A stretch of 64,000 nucleotides of DNA from contig NZ_CP016172.1 in NCBI RefSeq assembly GCF_001676725.1, positions 558,001 through 622,000 of the forward strand, in the 5' to 3' direction. The notes under the pieces were generated by a model, which was given only the letters and a program-made list of their open reading frames with translations, ran no database searches and was not told the DNA's origin. This document shows, one piece after another, positions 52,480-61,633 of the stretch. This DNA comes from Bordetella flabilis. GTDB taxonomy: Bacteria > Pseudomonadota > Gammaproteobacteria > Burkholderiales > Burkholderiaceae_B. The translations under genes and the position numbers were made by a program. Each line of letters opens with the position of its first letter. The first letter of the stretch is position 1.

Positions 52480-53505
52480 ATGACGCACCGCTACCAGCAA
52501 ATCAGCGCAGACCTGCGCAAGGCGCCCCGCACCTGGCTCGTCACCGGCTGCGCCGGCTTCATCGGCTCCAACCTTCTGGAGACGCTGTTGAAGCTGGACC
52601 AGACCGTGGTCGGCCTGGACAACCTGGCTACCGGCCACCAGCACAATCTCGACGAAGTCATGGAGCTGGTCTCGGCGGAACAGTGGGGCCGGTTCACGTT
52701 CATCGAGGGCGACATCCGCGACCTGGAAACCTGCCGCAAGGCGACGACCGGCGTGGATTTCGTGCTGCACCAGGCGGCGCTCGGCTCCGTGCCCCGCTCC
52801 CTGCAGGACCCGATCACCACCAACGCGGTGAACATCGACGGCTTCCTGAATATGTTGGTGGCGTCCCGCGATGCCCGCGTCCATGCTTTTGTCTATGCCG
52901 CTTCCAGTTCAACCTACGGCGATCATCCGGCGCTGCCCAAGGTGGAATCCGAGATCGGCAATCCCTTGTCGCCCTATGCCGTGACCAAATACGTGAACGA
53001 GCTGTACGCCGATGTGTTTGCCCGCTCCTATGGCTTCGGCAGCATCGGCCTGCGCTACTTCAATGTGTTTGGCAAGCGGCAGGATCCCGATGGCGCGTAT
53101 GCCGCGGTCATCCCGAAGTGGATCAGCGCCATGATCCGCGGCGAAGATGTCGTCATCAATGGCGACGGCGAGACCAGCCGCGATTTCTGCTTCGTGGAAA
53201 ACGCGGTGCAGGCCAACCTGCTGGCAGCCCTGGCCCAGCCGGAGGGCGTGAACCAGGTCTACAACGTCGCCTTCAATGCCCGCACCAGCCTGAACGACCT
53301 GTTCGAGCACCTGCGGCGCCTGCTGGCCAAGCACGGCATCCAGTACGACAAGCAGCCGGTCTACGGAGACTTCCGCCCGGGCGACGTGCGGCATTCCCAG
53401 GCCGATATCGCCAAGGCGAACGATCTGCTGGGATACAAACCCATGCACGACATCATGGAAGGATTGGAAGTCGCCATGCCGTGGTACACGCAGTTCCTGC
53501 GCTGA
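52480..53505 (+). CDS. UDP-N-acetylhexosamine 4-epimerase (WbpP/TviC-like)
   Basis: A 341-residue extended [23 protein letters not shown] is the NAD motif, [20 protein letters not shown] is the GalE-type AALGSVP segment of WbpP epimerases, and [18 protein letters not shown] plus [20 protein letters not shown] provide the catalytic Ser and Yxxx[21 protein letters not shown] completes the pattern. It interconverts UDP-GlcNAc with UDP-GalNAc or the corresponding uronic acids. Cotranscribed with the dehydrogenase upstream. Adding PMM nearby, this is a nucleotide-sugar cassette for surface polysaccharide. Confidence 0.9.
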   Translation: MTHRYQQISADLRKAPRTWLVTGCAGFIGSNLLETLLKLDQTVVGLDNLATGHQHNLDEVMELVSAEQWGRFTFIEGDIRDLETCRKATTGVDFVLHQAALGSVPRSLQDPITTNAVNIDGFLNMLVASRDARVHAFVYAASSSTYGDHPALPKVESEIGNPLSPYAVTKYVNELYADVFARSYGFGSIGLRYFNVFGKRQDPDGAYAAVIPKWISAMIRGEDVVINGDGETSRDFCFVENAVQANLLAALAQPEGVNQVYNVAFNARTSLNDLFEHLRRLLAKHGIQYDKQPVYGDFRPGDVRHSQADIAKANDLLGYKPMHDIMEGLEVAMPWYTQFLR

Positions 53506-53547
53506 TCCAGGCTGGAAGGAATCCGCGCCCTGCGGGAGCGCGGGGCA

Positions 53548-53568
53548 GGGAGCCCGGTGCGGGCTCCC
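53548..53568. terminator. Hairpin between convergent epimerase and PMM genes
   Basis: A 9-bp stem GGGAGCCCG/CGGGCTCCC with a three-base loop. There is no T-run on either outgoing side, so it is at best a weak or Rho-assisted bidirectional terminator. Confidence 0.4.
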
Positions 53569-53623
53569 TGGAAAAACGGCGTCATGGGGGGCCGCCCATG
53601 CCGGGCTGCCGACATCGTGCCTG

Positions 53624-55021
53624 CTAGAAAGGCAGCTTGACGTCCGGCTTGAGCGCCTGCAACTGTTTGCGGAAGTCGGCCTGGATGCGCGCCAGCGCCG
53701 CATCGTTGTCCGCCTCGAAGCGCAGCACCACCACCGGTGTGGTGTTGGAAGGCCGCGCCAGGCCGAAACCGTCCGGATATTCGGCGCGCACGCCATCGAT
53801 CGTCACCACCTCCGTGGCGCCTTCGAACTGGCCTTTTTCCTGCAGGGCCTTGATGAGCGCGAAGGGTTCGCCTTCGTTCATTTCCAGCTTGAGTTCGGGC
53901 GTGGAAATGGCCTGCGGCAGCGCTTCCAGCACGGCGGAAGCATCGGCCTCGCGCGACAGGATTTCAAGCAGGCGGGCACCGGTGTACAGGCCATCGTCGA
54001 ACCCGTACCAGCGTTCCTTGAAGAAGATGTGCCCGCTCATCTCGCCCGCCAGCGGCGCGCCGGTCTCGGCGAGCTTGGCCTTGACCAGGGAGTGCCCGGT
54101 CTGCCACATCAGCGGTTGTCCGCCCGCCTCTTTGACGGACAGGCCGACGTGCCGGCTGCACTTGACGTCATAGATGATCATGGCGCCCGGGTTGCGCGCC
54201 AGCACATCGCGCGCGTACAGGATCAGTTGGCGATCGGGCCAGATGATCTGGCCGGACTTCGTTACCACGCCCAGGCGGTCGCCATCGCCGTCGAAGGCCA
54301 GGCCGATTTCGCAATCGGTGGTCTGCAGGCAGCGGATCAGGTCTTCCAGGTTGTGCGGGTCGGCGGGATCCGGATGGTGGTTGGGGAAGTTGCCGTCCAC
54401 CTCGCAGAACAGTTCGGTCACCTCGCAGCCCATCGCGCGGAACAGGGTGGGCGCGATGGCGCCGGCTACGCCGTTGCCGCAATCGATCGCGATCTTCATC
54501 GGGCGGGTCAGTTTGACGTCGCCGGTGATGCGCTCGATGTAGGTGCCCACGATGTCCATCGTGCGGCGCTTGCCCGGCTGGACACCGGCGGGCGCCTGGC
54601 CGCCGGCGGCTTCCATGGTGTCGCGCAAGCCCAGAATGTCGGCGCCGTACAGGGCTGCCCCGCCCATCATCATCTTGAAGCCGTTGTACTTGGGCGGGTT
54701 GTGGCTGCCCGTGACCGCGACGCCGGATCCGGTCTTCTGGGTATATGCGCCGAAGTAGACCAGCGGCGTGGGTACCTCGCCCAGGTCCAGGGTATTGACC
54801 CCGCCTGCGTTCAAGCCTTCCTGCAATGCCAGTGAGAGCTCTTCGCTGCTCAGGCGTCCGTCGCGGCCGATGACCAGCTCCGGAATGCCTTTTTCGCGTG
54901 CGCGGGCAGCCAGTGCCAGGCCCAGCTCGCGCGCGAAGCGGGCGTTGAGCAAATCCGGTACGGTGCCGCGTATGTCATACGCCTTGAATATCGAGGCTGG
55001 AAAAGACGACGCATTACCCAC
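53624..55021 (-). CDS. Phosphomannomutase/phosphoglucomutase (AlgC/ManB)
   Basis: 465 residues, an alpha-D-phosphohexomutase. The phosphoserine loop is GVAVTGSHNPPKYNGFKMMM (about residue 105), the metal loop is GLAFDGDGDRLGVVTKSG, and the sugar-binding loop is APLAGEMSGHIFFKERWYGF. The fourth domain has the phosphate loop in YPDGFGLARPSNTTPVVVLR. It interconverts mannose-6-P/1-P and probably glucose phosphates. The start codon is GTG at 55021 with AAGGAA upstream. It is convergent with the UDP-sugar genes and complements them in polysaccharide precursor supply. Confidence 0.93.
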   Translation of the reverse strand: MGNASSFPASIFKAYDIRGTVPDLLNARFARELGLALAARAREKGIPELVIGRDGRLSSEELSLALQEGLNAGGVNTLDLGEVPTPLVYFGAYTQKTGSGVAVTGSHNPPKYNGFKMMMGGAALYGADILGLRDTMEAAGGQAPAGVQPGKRRTMDIVGTYIERITGDVKLTRPMKIAIDCGNGVAGAIAPTLFRAMGCEVTELFCEVDGNFPNHHPDPADPHNLEDLIRCLQTTDCEIGLAFDGDGDRLGVVTKSGQIIWPDRQLILYARDVLARNPGAMIIYDVKCSRHVGLSVKEAGGQPLMWQTGHSLVKAKLAETGAPLAGEMSGHIFFKERWYGFDDGLYTGARLLEILSREADASAVLEALPQAISTPELKLEMNEGEPFALIKALQEKGQFEGATEVVTIDGVRAEYPDGFGLARPSNTTPVVVLRFEADNDAALARIQADFRKQLQALKPDVKLPF

Positions 55022-55380
55022 GGTGGTTCCTTTGTTATCAGAGAGTTCGATGGATCATGGAGGGGGATTATCCCCGATAAGCGGCAGCGGACCGCTTAAG
55101 CCGCATGGACTAAACCGTTCGCCGGGTGTGCCTGCCGGGGCGGGGCCCGGAGGCCCTTGATGCCCCGGTGCGCATCGCGCCCGCGGTCCGGCCGGCAGCG
55201 GAGCGCCGTGACGGCGCGGCGTCCTCGATTTTGGCACGGGGTTGGCGGGCCGGCATGTGTCCGGACTCGACAAACCTGACGGTTTGTTGCCGCGTACCGG
55301 CCGTGGCCGCCCTACAATGGCGTCTTCGAAACGCACGGGGCCTTTGCGCCCCATGCCGGACTTACTCCTGACGGTGGTCG
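55022..55380. other. Divergent intergenic region, PMM / FAD oxidoreductase
   Basis: 359 bp without a gene. It contains a perfect ACAAACC-TGAC-GGTTTGT hairpin (55270-55287), a small GGGGA/TCCCC hairpin (55063-55075), and a TACAAT -10-like box (55313-55318) ahead of the oxidoreductase with no matching -35. Divergent promoters are expected but not clearly defined. Confidence 0.6.
55270..55287. repeat. Perfect 7-bp inverted repeat, operator candidate
   Basis: ACAAACC (55270-55276), TGAC, GGTTTGT (55281-55287). It sits just upstream of the -10-like box of the FAD oxidoreductase gene, where a regulator could bind. No U-tract follows, so it is not a terminator. Confidence 0.5.
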
Positions 55381-56796
55381 ATGACTTTCCTTGCCGAACT
55401 CCAGGCGCTGCTCGGCGCCGAGCATGTACTGACCGGTGACGATACCGATTCCTACACCCTCGATTGGCGCGGGCGGTATCGCGGCCGCGCGCTGGCCGTG
55501 GCGCGGCCCGGCTCGGTGGAGGCTGTCGCCGCCGTGGTGCGCCTGTGCGGGCAGCACCAGGTGCCGCTGGTTCCGCAGGGCGGCAATACCGGCCTGTGCG
55601 GCGGCGCCACGCCGGATGGCGAGGGCCGCGCTTTGGTGCTCTCCCTGGGGCGCCTGAACCGCGTGCGAGGCATCGATACGGAGAACGACACCATCACGGT
55701 GGAAGCCGGGTGCATTCTGCAGGCGGTACAGCAGGCGGCGCAGGACGCGGGACGGCTATTTCCGCTGAGCCTGGCCGCCGAGGGCAGTTGCACCATCGGC
55801 GGCAACCTGGCGACGAACGCGGGCGGCACGCAGGTACTGCGTTACGGCAACACACGCGACCTGACGCTGGGCCTGGAGGTCGTCACGGCCGACGGCGAAA
55901 TCTGGCACGGTTTGCGCGGCCTGCGCAAGGACAATACCGGCTACGACCTGCGCGACGTGTATATCGGCAGCGAAGGCACGCTGGGCATCATTACCGCTGC
56001 CACGCTTAAGCTGTTCCCCTTGCCCGTCGCGCGCTGTACGGCCCTGCTGGCCGTGCCCTCCGTCGAGGATGGCGTGCAATTGCTGGCCCGGGCGCGCAAC
56101 GGTTTCGGCGCGGCGCTGACTGGCTTCGAACTGATGGCCGGCAACTGCCTGCAAGCCGTCGTCAGGCTGTTCCCGCAGCAGCGCCTGCCCTTCAGCGGGG
56201 AATCGGCGCAATCGCCCTGGTTCGCGCTGCTGGAACTGTCGGATAGCGAAAGCGAAGCCCACGCGCGCGAACGCTTCGAAGAGGTCCTGGGTGCGGCCAT
56301 CGAGGCGGGGCTGGCCACCGATGCGGCCATCGCCGAGAACGTCGCCCAGACGCGGGCCCTCTGGCATCTGCGCGAGAGCATCCCGCTGGCCGAGGCGGAG
56401 CTGGGCAAGGCGGTCAAGCATGACGTGTCGCTGCCGATATCCCGCATCGCCGATTTCGTGCGCACCACCAACGCGGCCTTGCAGGCGCGCTTTCCGGGCG
56501 TGGGCCATGTCATCTTCGGCCATCTCGGCGACGGCAACCTGCATTACAACGTGACGCCGGCGCCCGGCCAGGCCGAGGCGGCCCTGCTGGCGCTGCAGCC
56601 GCAGGTCTATGGCATCGTGCACGACAGCGTCCATGCCCATGGCGGGTCGATCAGCGCGGAGCACGGCGTGGGGCAACTGAAGGTGGACGAGTTGCCGCGC
56701 TACAAGGATCCCGTCGAACTGGCCCTCATGCGCCGCATCAAGCGCGCGCTGGACCCGGCCGGCATCATGAATCCCGGCAAAGTGGTGCGGACCTGA
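55381..56796 (+). CDS. FAD-binding D-2-hydroxyacid dehydrogenase (D2HGDH/GlcD-like)
   Basis: 471 residues of the PCMH-type flavin family. The FAD domain has PLVPQGGNTGLCGGATPDGE and CTIGGNLATNAGGTQVLRYG, followed by IGSEGTLGIITAATLKLF. The substrate domain ends with VIFGHLGDGNLHYNVTPAPG and SISAEHGVGQLKVDELPRYK, carrying the histidines that bind metal in D-2-hydroxyglutarate dehydrogenases. It probably oxidises D-2-hydroxyglutarate or D-lactate and passes electrons to a flavoprotein or quinone. It is followed after 20 bp by a two-component system, probably by chance. Confidence 0.9.
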   Translation: MTFLAELQALLGAEHVLTGDDTDSYTLDWRGRYRGRALAVARPGSVEAVAAVVRLCGQHQVPLVPQGGNTGLCGGATPDGEGRALVLSLGRLNRVRGIDTENDTITVEAGCILQAVQQAAQDAGRLFPLSLAAEGSCTIGGNLATNAGGTQVLRYGNTRDLTLGLEVVTADGEIWHGLRGLRKDNTGYDLRDVYIGSEGTLGIITAATLKLFPLPVARCTALLAVPSVEDGVQLLARARNGFGAALTGFELMAGNCLQAVVRLFPQQRLPFSGESAQSPWFALLELSDSESEAHARERFEEVLGAAIEAGLATDAAIAENVAQTRALWHLRESIPLAEAELGKAVKHDVSLPISRIADFVRTTNAALQARFPGVGHVIFGHLGDGNLHYNVTPAPGQAEAALLALQPQVYGIVHDSVHAHGGSISAEHGVGQLKVDELPRYKDPVELALMRRIKRALDPAGIMNPGKVVRT

Positions 56797-56816
56797 GCGC
56801 GCGGCCCGGAGACGAC

Positions 56817-57539
56817 ATGCCAGCCGCTCCCGCTTCCACCGCGCACCATCGCGTGCTCATCGTCGAGGACGACGCGACGATCGCTGGCAATCTCTATAGC
56901 TACCTGGAAGCGCGCGGCTTCGTGCCGGACGCCGCGTATGACGGCCGCGCGGCCTTGTCGATGCTTACGTCGGCACATTTCGACGTGGTGATCCTGGACG
57001 TGGGGCTGCCCGGCATGGACGGCTACAGCGTGTTGCGCGCATTGCGCACGGAGCACATGCTGCCGGTACCGGTTCTCATGCTGACCGCGCGCGACGAACT
57101 GGACGACAAACTCGCCGGCTTCTCGCATGGCGCGGACGATTACCTCACCAAGCCCTTCGCGCTGGCCGAAGTCGAGGCGCGCCTGCACGCCTTGATACAG
57201 CGTGCCAGCGGCGCCGTCGGTACGCCGGTGCGCCGTTGGGGTTCCCTGAGCTACGACAGCCGTACCCGGCTCGTCTCCGTGAATGGCAAGCCGGTGCATC
57301 TGACGCGCAAGTCCTGCATGATCCTGGACGCGCTGCTGCGCGACCCCGGGCGCGTGGTGCCCCGGACCGAACTGGAAAGCCTGCTGTGGGGCAGCGAACC
57401 GCCATCGTCGGACGCCTTGCGCAGCCAGGTGCACCTGCTGCGCAAGGCCCTGGCCGATGCGGGGTTCGACGGTATCGAGACCGTGCATGGCACCGGTTGG
57501 CGGCTCGTCGGCGCGGCGGGCGGCGGCGACCTCGCATGA
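56817..57539 (+). CDS. OmpR-family response regulator
   Basis: 240 residues. The receiver has the acidic pair VLIVEDDATIAGNLYSYLEA, the phosphoacceptor aspartate in DVVILDVGLPGMDGYSVL (about residue 60) and the lysine in DDYLTKPFALAEVEARLHAL. The C-terminal winged helix includes LTRKSCMILDALLRDPGRVV and SDALRSQVHLLRKALADAG. ATG 56817. The sensor kinase gene overlaps its stop by four bases (57536-57539). The nearby PAP2 phosphatase resembles the setting of envelope-stress systems such as PmrAB, but the regulon is not shown by the sequence. Confidence 0.92.
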   Translation: MPAAPASTAHHRVLIVEDDATIAGNLYSYLEARGFVPDAAYDGRAALSMLTSAHFDVVILDVGLPGMDGYSVLRALRTEHMLPVPVLMLTARDELDDKLAGFSHGADDYLTKPFALAEVEARLHALIQRASGAVGTPVRRWGSLSYDSRTRLVSVNGKPVHLTRKSCMILDALLRDPGRVVPRTELESLLWGSEPPSSDALRSQVHLLRKALADAGFDGIETVHGTGWRLVGAAGGGDLA

Positions 57540-58900
57540 AGGCCGGCGGCACGCTTACGCAGCGGGTGGTATGGGCCCTGACGGGGACGGTGTCGATCTT
57601 CGTGTCCGTGCTGGTCGTCCTGGCCTACCTGACGTTCGACCAGATGGAAGACGACCTGGTCAACGACATCCTGACCACCGAAACAGACCGCCTGATCCAG
57701 CGGGTCGAGACCGGCGACGAAGTCATGCCGGTGCGCGGCCCGCGCGAACTGGGCAGCACCATGCGCGCCTGGATGCAGACCGGGCAGGACGTCAATCCCG
57801 ATATGCCGCCGCCTTTGCGCGGGCTGGGCGATGGCCTGCACCTGCTGGAGCCCGGGACCGAAACCTGGCACGTCGTCGTGGCGGAAACGCCGAAGGGCCG
57901 GCTGTTCGTGCTGTACGACGCCACCGACAACGAAGACCGCGTTTTCGATTTCGGGCTGATCGTGCTGGGGCTGGGTGTGATCTGCATCGTCGCCGCCTAC
58001 GGCGTGGCGCGCAAGGTGGCGCAGCTGGCCGTTGGCCCCATGCTGACCCTGACCGATCGCCTGGCCACCTGGGCGCCGGGAGCGCCGGACCTGGCGGTGG
58101 AGCGCAATGACGAGGCGGGCCGCCTGGTCGAGGCGTTCAACCGCGTACAGAACCAGGTCGACCGGTCCCTGGCGCGCGAGCGCGAATTCGCCGCCAATCT
58201 GAGCCACGAGGCCCGTACTCCCCTGGCGGCCATCCGCAGCGATGGCGAGCTCATGCTGCTGTCGCCGACGCTGACCCAGGACCAGCAGACCCGCCTGACG
58301 CGCATCGTGAAGAACGTCGACAGCGTGGCGGCCGCATTGGAAAGCGCGCGCGCGATGGCGCGCGACGAGCCGCGTGTGCCCGAACCGGTGGACCTGGCCG
58401 AATGCCTGGACGCGGCCTGGCAGGGCCTGGAGGCGAACGCCGAGCAGGCCGGCCTGGGGCTGGACCACCGCGTCGCCCATGGCACCGTGCGGATGCTTGA
58501 CCGCTATGCCCTGCTTACCGTGCTGCGCAACCTGATACGCAATGCCATCGAGCATGCCGCCCCGGCCATGCTCACGGTGCAGGCGACCGACGGGGGCCTG
58601 CAGGTGCGCGACAACGGCAAAGGCATCCAGGCCGCCGACCTGCCATTCGTGTTTGAACGCTACTACAGCGTGCGGCTGCGCGACGTGCAGGGCAAGGCCG
58701 AGGCCGGCGAGGCCGCCCAGGCGCTGGAGCGGGGGCTGGGCCTGGCCATCGCCAAGCGGGTCTGCGACATGCAGGGCTGGAGCCTGACGGTGGAGTCGTG
58801 GACGGAAGGGCCGGAGCGCGGTACCAGCTTCACCCTGCGCTTCGCCGACGCGATGGCGGATGCCGTTTACGCCGCCAAGGCGGTGCCCGCCCCGATTTGA
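57536..58900 (+). CDS. Sensor histidine kinase
   Basis: 454 residues. TM1 (VVWALTGTVSIFVSVLVVLA) and TM2 (FGLIVLGLGVICIVAAYGVA) flank a periplasmic domain of about 110 residues. A HAMP-like region (VGPMLTLTDRLATWAPGAPD) is followed by the H-box EFAANLSHEARTPLAAIRSD, N-box LRNLIRNAIEHAAP, G1 LQVRDNGKGIQAADLPFVFE and G2 LERGLGLAIAKRVCD. The start overlaps the response regulator stop (ATGA). The periplasmic domain lacks a recognised ligand signature. Paired with the OmpR-type regulator upstream. Confidence 0.92.
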   Translation: MKAGGTLTQRVVWALTGTVSIFVSVLVVLAYLTFDQMEDDLVNDILTTETDRLIQRVETGDEVMPVRGPRELGSTMRAWMQTGQDVNPDMPPPLRGLGDGLHLLEPGTETWHVVVAETPKGRLFVLYDATDNEDRVFDFGLIVLGLGVICIVAAYGVARKVAQLAVGPMLTLTDRLATWAPGAPDLAVERNDEAGRLVEAFNRVQNQVDRSLAREREFAANLSHEARTPLAAIRSDGELMLLSPTLTQDQQTRLTRIVKNVDSVAAALESARAMARDEPRVPEPVDLAECLDAAWQGLEANAEQAGLGLDHRVAHGTVRMLDRYALLTVLRNLIRNAIEHAAPAMLTVQATDGGLQVRDNGKGIQAADLPFVFERYYSVRLRDVQGKAEAGEAAQALERGLGLAIAKRVCDMQGWSLTVESWTEGPERGTSFTLRFADAMADAVYAAKAVPAPI

Positions 58901-58956
58901 CGAAATTTCGATGCGGGGGGCATTAGCGTTCCAGGGTTTCATCCCCTGGGTTGCTC

Positions 58957-59694
58957 ATGCATACCACCGCCGCCACCGCCGGCCGAGAGGGCGCGATACG
59001 CGCCCATACCTACCTGTGCACGCACGTCATCGGCATTACGCTGCTGCTGGCGCTATTGGCGGAGGTGGCCCACCAGTCCGGCCTGGACCTGGCGGTTTCG
59101 CGCCTGTTCTTCGATGCGCAGGCCAATGGCTTTCCCTGGCGCGCCTCGCGCCTGCTTGAAATGCTGGGCCATCGCATGGTGCTCGTGCTGCCGGTCGCGG
59201 TGGCGGTGGGGGCGATGGCCGCCGCGGTGTCGAGCCACTGGTTCCCGGCCCTGAAACCCTGGCGCGGCACCCTCTGGGCCATCGCGCTGACATGCGGCCT
59301 GGGGCAGGTCATCATCTCGCAGTTGAAACACCATACGGCCCTGCCGCGGCCCTACGACCTGAGCATGTTCGGCGGCTATGCGTCATATCCCGCGCATTTC
59401 TGGGCCCGGAGCCGGCAGGAAGCGGGCGGTGCCTTGCCGAGTAATCATGCCGGCGCGGGCTACGCCATGCTGTCGCTGTATTTCGCCGGCTGGGCGCTGG
59501 GCCGCCCGGCCTGGCGCTGGGGCGGCCTGGCCGTCGGCATTGCGGCGGGGCTGCTGTTCTCGATGGTGCGCATCATGCAGGGCGCGCATTTCCTCAGCCA
59601 GACCTTATGGTCCGCGTGCGTGATGTGGGCCGTCGCCAGCATCCTTTTCTATGGGGTGATCACGCGGCGCCGCCACGCGTCCGTCGATCGATAG
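58957..59694 (+). CDS. PAP2-family membrane phosphatase
   Basis: 245 residues with about five to six membrane segments. The three PAP2 motifs are visible: KHHTALPRPYDLSMF (KxxxxxRP), GALPSNHAGAGYAMLS (PSxH) and SMVRIMQGAHFLSQTLWSAC (SRxxxxxHxxxD-like, here R...H...Q, so the last residue of motif 3 is Gln in place of the usual Asp). Members dephosphorylate undecaprenyl diphosphate, lipid A or phosphatidylglycerol phosphate. ATG 58957; a TTG at 58951 is possible. Downstream of the two-component genes by 56 bp, it may be part of their regulon. Confidence 0.85.
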   Translation: MHTTAATAGREGAIRAHTYLCTHVIGITLLLALLAEVAHQSGLDLAVSRLFFDAQANGFPWRASRLLEMLGHRMVLVLPVAVAVGAMAAAVSSHWFPALKPWRGTLWAIALTCGLGQVIISQLKHHTALPRPYDLSMFGGYASYPAHFWARSRQEAGGALPSNHAGAGYAMLSLYFAGWALGRPAWRWGGLAVGIAAGLLFSMVRIMQGAHFLSQTLWSACVMWAVASILFYGVITRRRHASVDR

Positions 59695-59794
59695 GGCGAC
59701 GCGGTCCAACGCCGGGCCCCGCGCGCCTATATCCGATGCCGCGCGAAGATGGATAGGCGCCGCAGCCGTCCATCCATGCCGTCGTCCCATGGAA

Positions 59795-61078
59795 TCACCC
59801 GAGCAGGACGCTGGGCAGCCACAGCGAGAATGCCGGCACGTAGGTGACCAGCGCCAGCGCGGCCAGCAAGGCGCCGTAAAAGGGCCAGATCGTGCGCATC
59901 ACCGTGCCCACCGACACTTCCCCTATGGCGCAGCCGACGAACTGCGTCGTTCCCACGGGCGGCGTATTCAGTCCGAGCGCGCAATTCAGCAGCAGCACCA
60001 TGCCGAACTGCACCGGCCCCATGCCGTACTGCATGCAGATGGGCAGGAAGATCGGCGTGCAGATCAGGATGGTCGCCGCCATGTCCAGGAAGGTCCCCAG
60101 CAGGAACAGCACGATGTTCACCATCAGGAAGATGGCCCAGGGGCTGGTGGAGATCGACGCCAACAGCGTGCCCGTCTTTTCCGCGACGCCGTAGAAGCTG
60201 ATCAGGTAGCCGAAGGTCGCCGAGATGCCGATCAGCAGCAGGACCACCCCGGTAGTCTTGACGGCCTTGGCGGCTGCCCGTACGAACTGGTCCCAGGTCA
60301 GGGAACGGTAGACGAGCACGGTGAGCGCCAGCGCATAGATGACCGCCACCGCGGCCGATTCCGTGGCGGTGAACACGCCGCTCAGGATGCCGGCGATGAT
60401 CACCACGACGACGAACAGGCCCGGCAGGGCGGCCAGCAGCGAGCGCAGCACGATGCTCCAGCCGGGGAAGGTGCCCGCGGCGTAACCGCGATGCCGAGCC
60501 ACGAAATAGGCGGCCGCCAGGTTGCACAGCGTCAGGATCAGCGCGGGCAGCAGCCCGGCGGCGATCAGCGCCGCGATCGAGACCTTCCCGCCCGCGGCCA
60601 GGGTGTAGATGATGATGTTGTGGCTGGTCGGCATCAGCGCGCCGACCAGCGCCGCGTGCGTCGTGACGTTGACCGCGTAATCGGCGTGATAGCCCTCGCG
60701 CTTCATCATCGGGATCATCACCGAGCCCATGGCCGAGACATCGGCCACGGGCGATCCCGACACACCGCCGAACAGGGTGCAGGCCACGACATTGGACATG
60801 CCGAGGCCGCCGCGTACATGGCCCACCATGGACCGCGCGAAATTCACGATGCGGTCGGCGATGCCGCCGTACAGCATGAGTTCGCCGGTGAAGATGAAGA
60901 AGGGAATGGCCAGGAAGGAGAACGCGTTCATCCCCGAGGTCATCTGCTGGAAGGCCACCGCGATGGGCAGGTCCTCGTAGACGATGGCGGATATCGATGC
61001 CAGGCCGATGGCGAACGCCACCGGCACGCCGATTACCAGGAAGCCAAGGAACGCGACGGAAAGCAGGGTCAGTGCCAT
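59795..61078 (-). CDS. TRAP transporter large permease (DctM)
   Basis: A 427-residue, about twelve-segment inner-membrane protein. MALTLLSVAFLGFLVIGVPV opens it; typical DctM segments are MTSGMNAFSFLAIPFFIFTG, VVACTLFGGVSGSPVADVSA and FLGMAATILICTPIFLP-like LDMAATILICTPIFLPICMQ, with LGLNTPPVGTTQFVGCAIGE near the end. It works with DctQ and the periplasmic receptor as a Na+-driven C4-acid- or sugar-acid importer. Its start overlaps the DctQ stop by ten bases. Uronate dehydrogenase upstream suggests a hexuronate substrate. Confidence 0.93.
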   Translation of the reverse strand: MALTLLSVAFLGFLVIGVPVAFAIGLASISAIVYEDLPIAVAFQQMTSGMNAFSFLAIPFFIFTGELMLYGGIADRIVNFARSMVGHVRGGLGMSNVVACTLFGGVSGSPVADVSAMGSVMIPMMKREGYHADYAVNVTTHAALVGALMPTSHNIIIYTLAAGGKVSIAALIAAGLLPALILTLCNLAAAYFVARHRGYAAGTFPGWSIVLRSLLAALPGLFVVVVIIAGILSGVFTATESAAVAVIYALALTVLVYRSLTWDQFVRAAAKAVKTTGVVLLLIGISATFGYLISFYGVAEKTGTLLASISTSPWAIFLMVNIVLFLLGTFLDMAATILICTPIFLPICMQYGMGPVQFGMVLLLNCALGLNTPPVGTTQFVGCAIGEVSVGTVMRTIWPFYGALLAALALVTYVPAFSLWLPSVLLG

Positions 61079-61599
61079 GCCGGGACCACCTCCTGGTTGC
61101 GCAGCATCGCCACGATGTGTTCAAGCGAAAAGAGCGCGATCAGCCCGCCGGACAGGGTAGCCGGCACGTATTTCCAGCCTTCGGAAATCCCCAGGTTGGG
61201 CATCATGTATTCGCGCACCGAATCGGCCAGCACCGCGCAGTTCCAGGCCATCAGCAGCCCGAACACCAGCACCAGCACATGGATGAATATCTGCAGGCGG
61301 CGCCTGCCGCCTGCGGGCAGCGCCTGCAGCAAGGACTCGAAGCCGATGTGCCCTGCATCGCGCACGCCTACCGCGGCCCCGAGCATCGTCACGTACAGGA
61401 CCAGCAGCATGGCCAGGCTTTCGGCCCAGGTGGGCGTGCGGTTCAGTACGTGGCGCCCGAAAATCTGGAAGCCCACCGCCGCGATCAGGCAGACCAGCCC
61501 CGCCACGCTGATCCACATGCAGGCCCGGGCGAGCACGGCGCAACCGCGGGTATAGGCGTCCAGCAGCCGGGAAGCCCCGACAGGCGGCCGGGCCGGCAT
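61069..61599 (-). CDS. TRAP transporter small permease (DctQ)
   Basis: 176 residues, four transmembrane segments, the small subunit of a TRAP carrier. LARACMWISVAGLVCLIAAV, the conserved VFGRHVLNRTPTWAESLAML-type segment (here QIFGRHVLNRTPTWAESLA), DAGHIGFESLLQALP and VLVLVFGLLMAWNCAVLADS are visible. ATG 61599 is chosen because AGAGGAA precedes it; an in-frame ATG at 61626 is possible. The stop overlaps the DctM start. Part of the dctP-dctQ-dctM operon. Confidence 0.9.
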   Translation of the reverse strand: MPARPPVGASRLLDAYTRGCAVLARACMWISVAGLVCLIAAVGFQIFGRHVLNRTPTWAESLAMLLVLYVTMLGAAVGVRDAGHIGFESLLQALPAGGRRRLQIFIHVLVLVFGLLMAWNCAVLADSVREYMMPNLGISEGWKYVPATLSGGLIALFSLEHIVAMLRNQEVVPAWH

Positions 61600-61633
61600 T
61601 GTGCGTTCCTCTGAGCGCGCGAGCATGGCCGCC

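Noticed and set aside
59723..59760. Inverted repeat GCGCCTAT...GGATAGGCGC between PAP2 and DctM genes as a terminator.
   Set aside because: The stem needs a bulge, the loop is long and no T-run follows on either strand.
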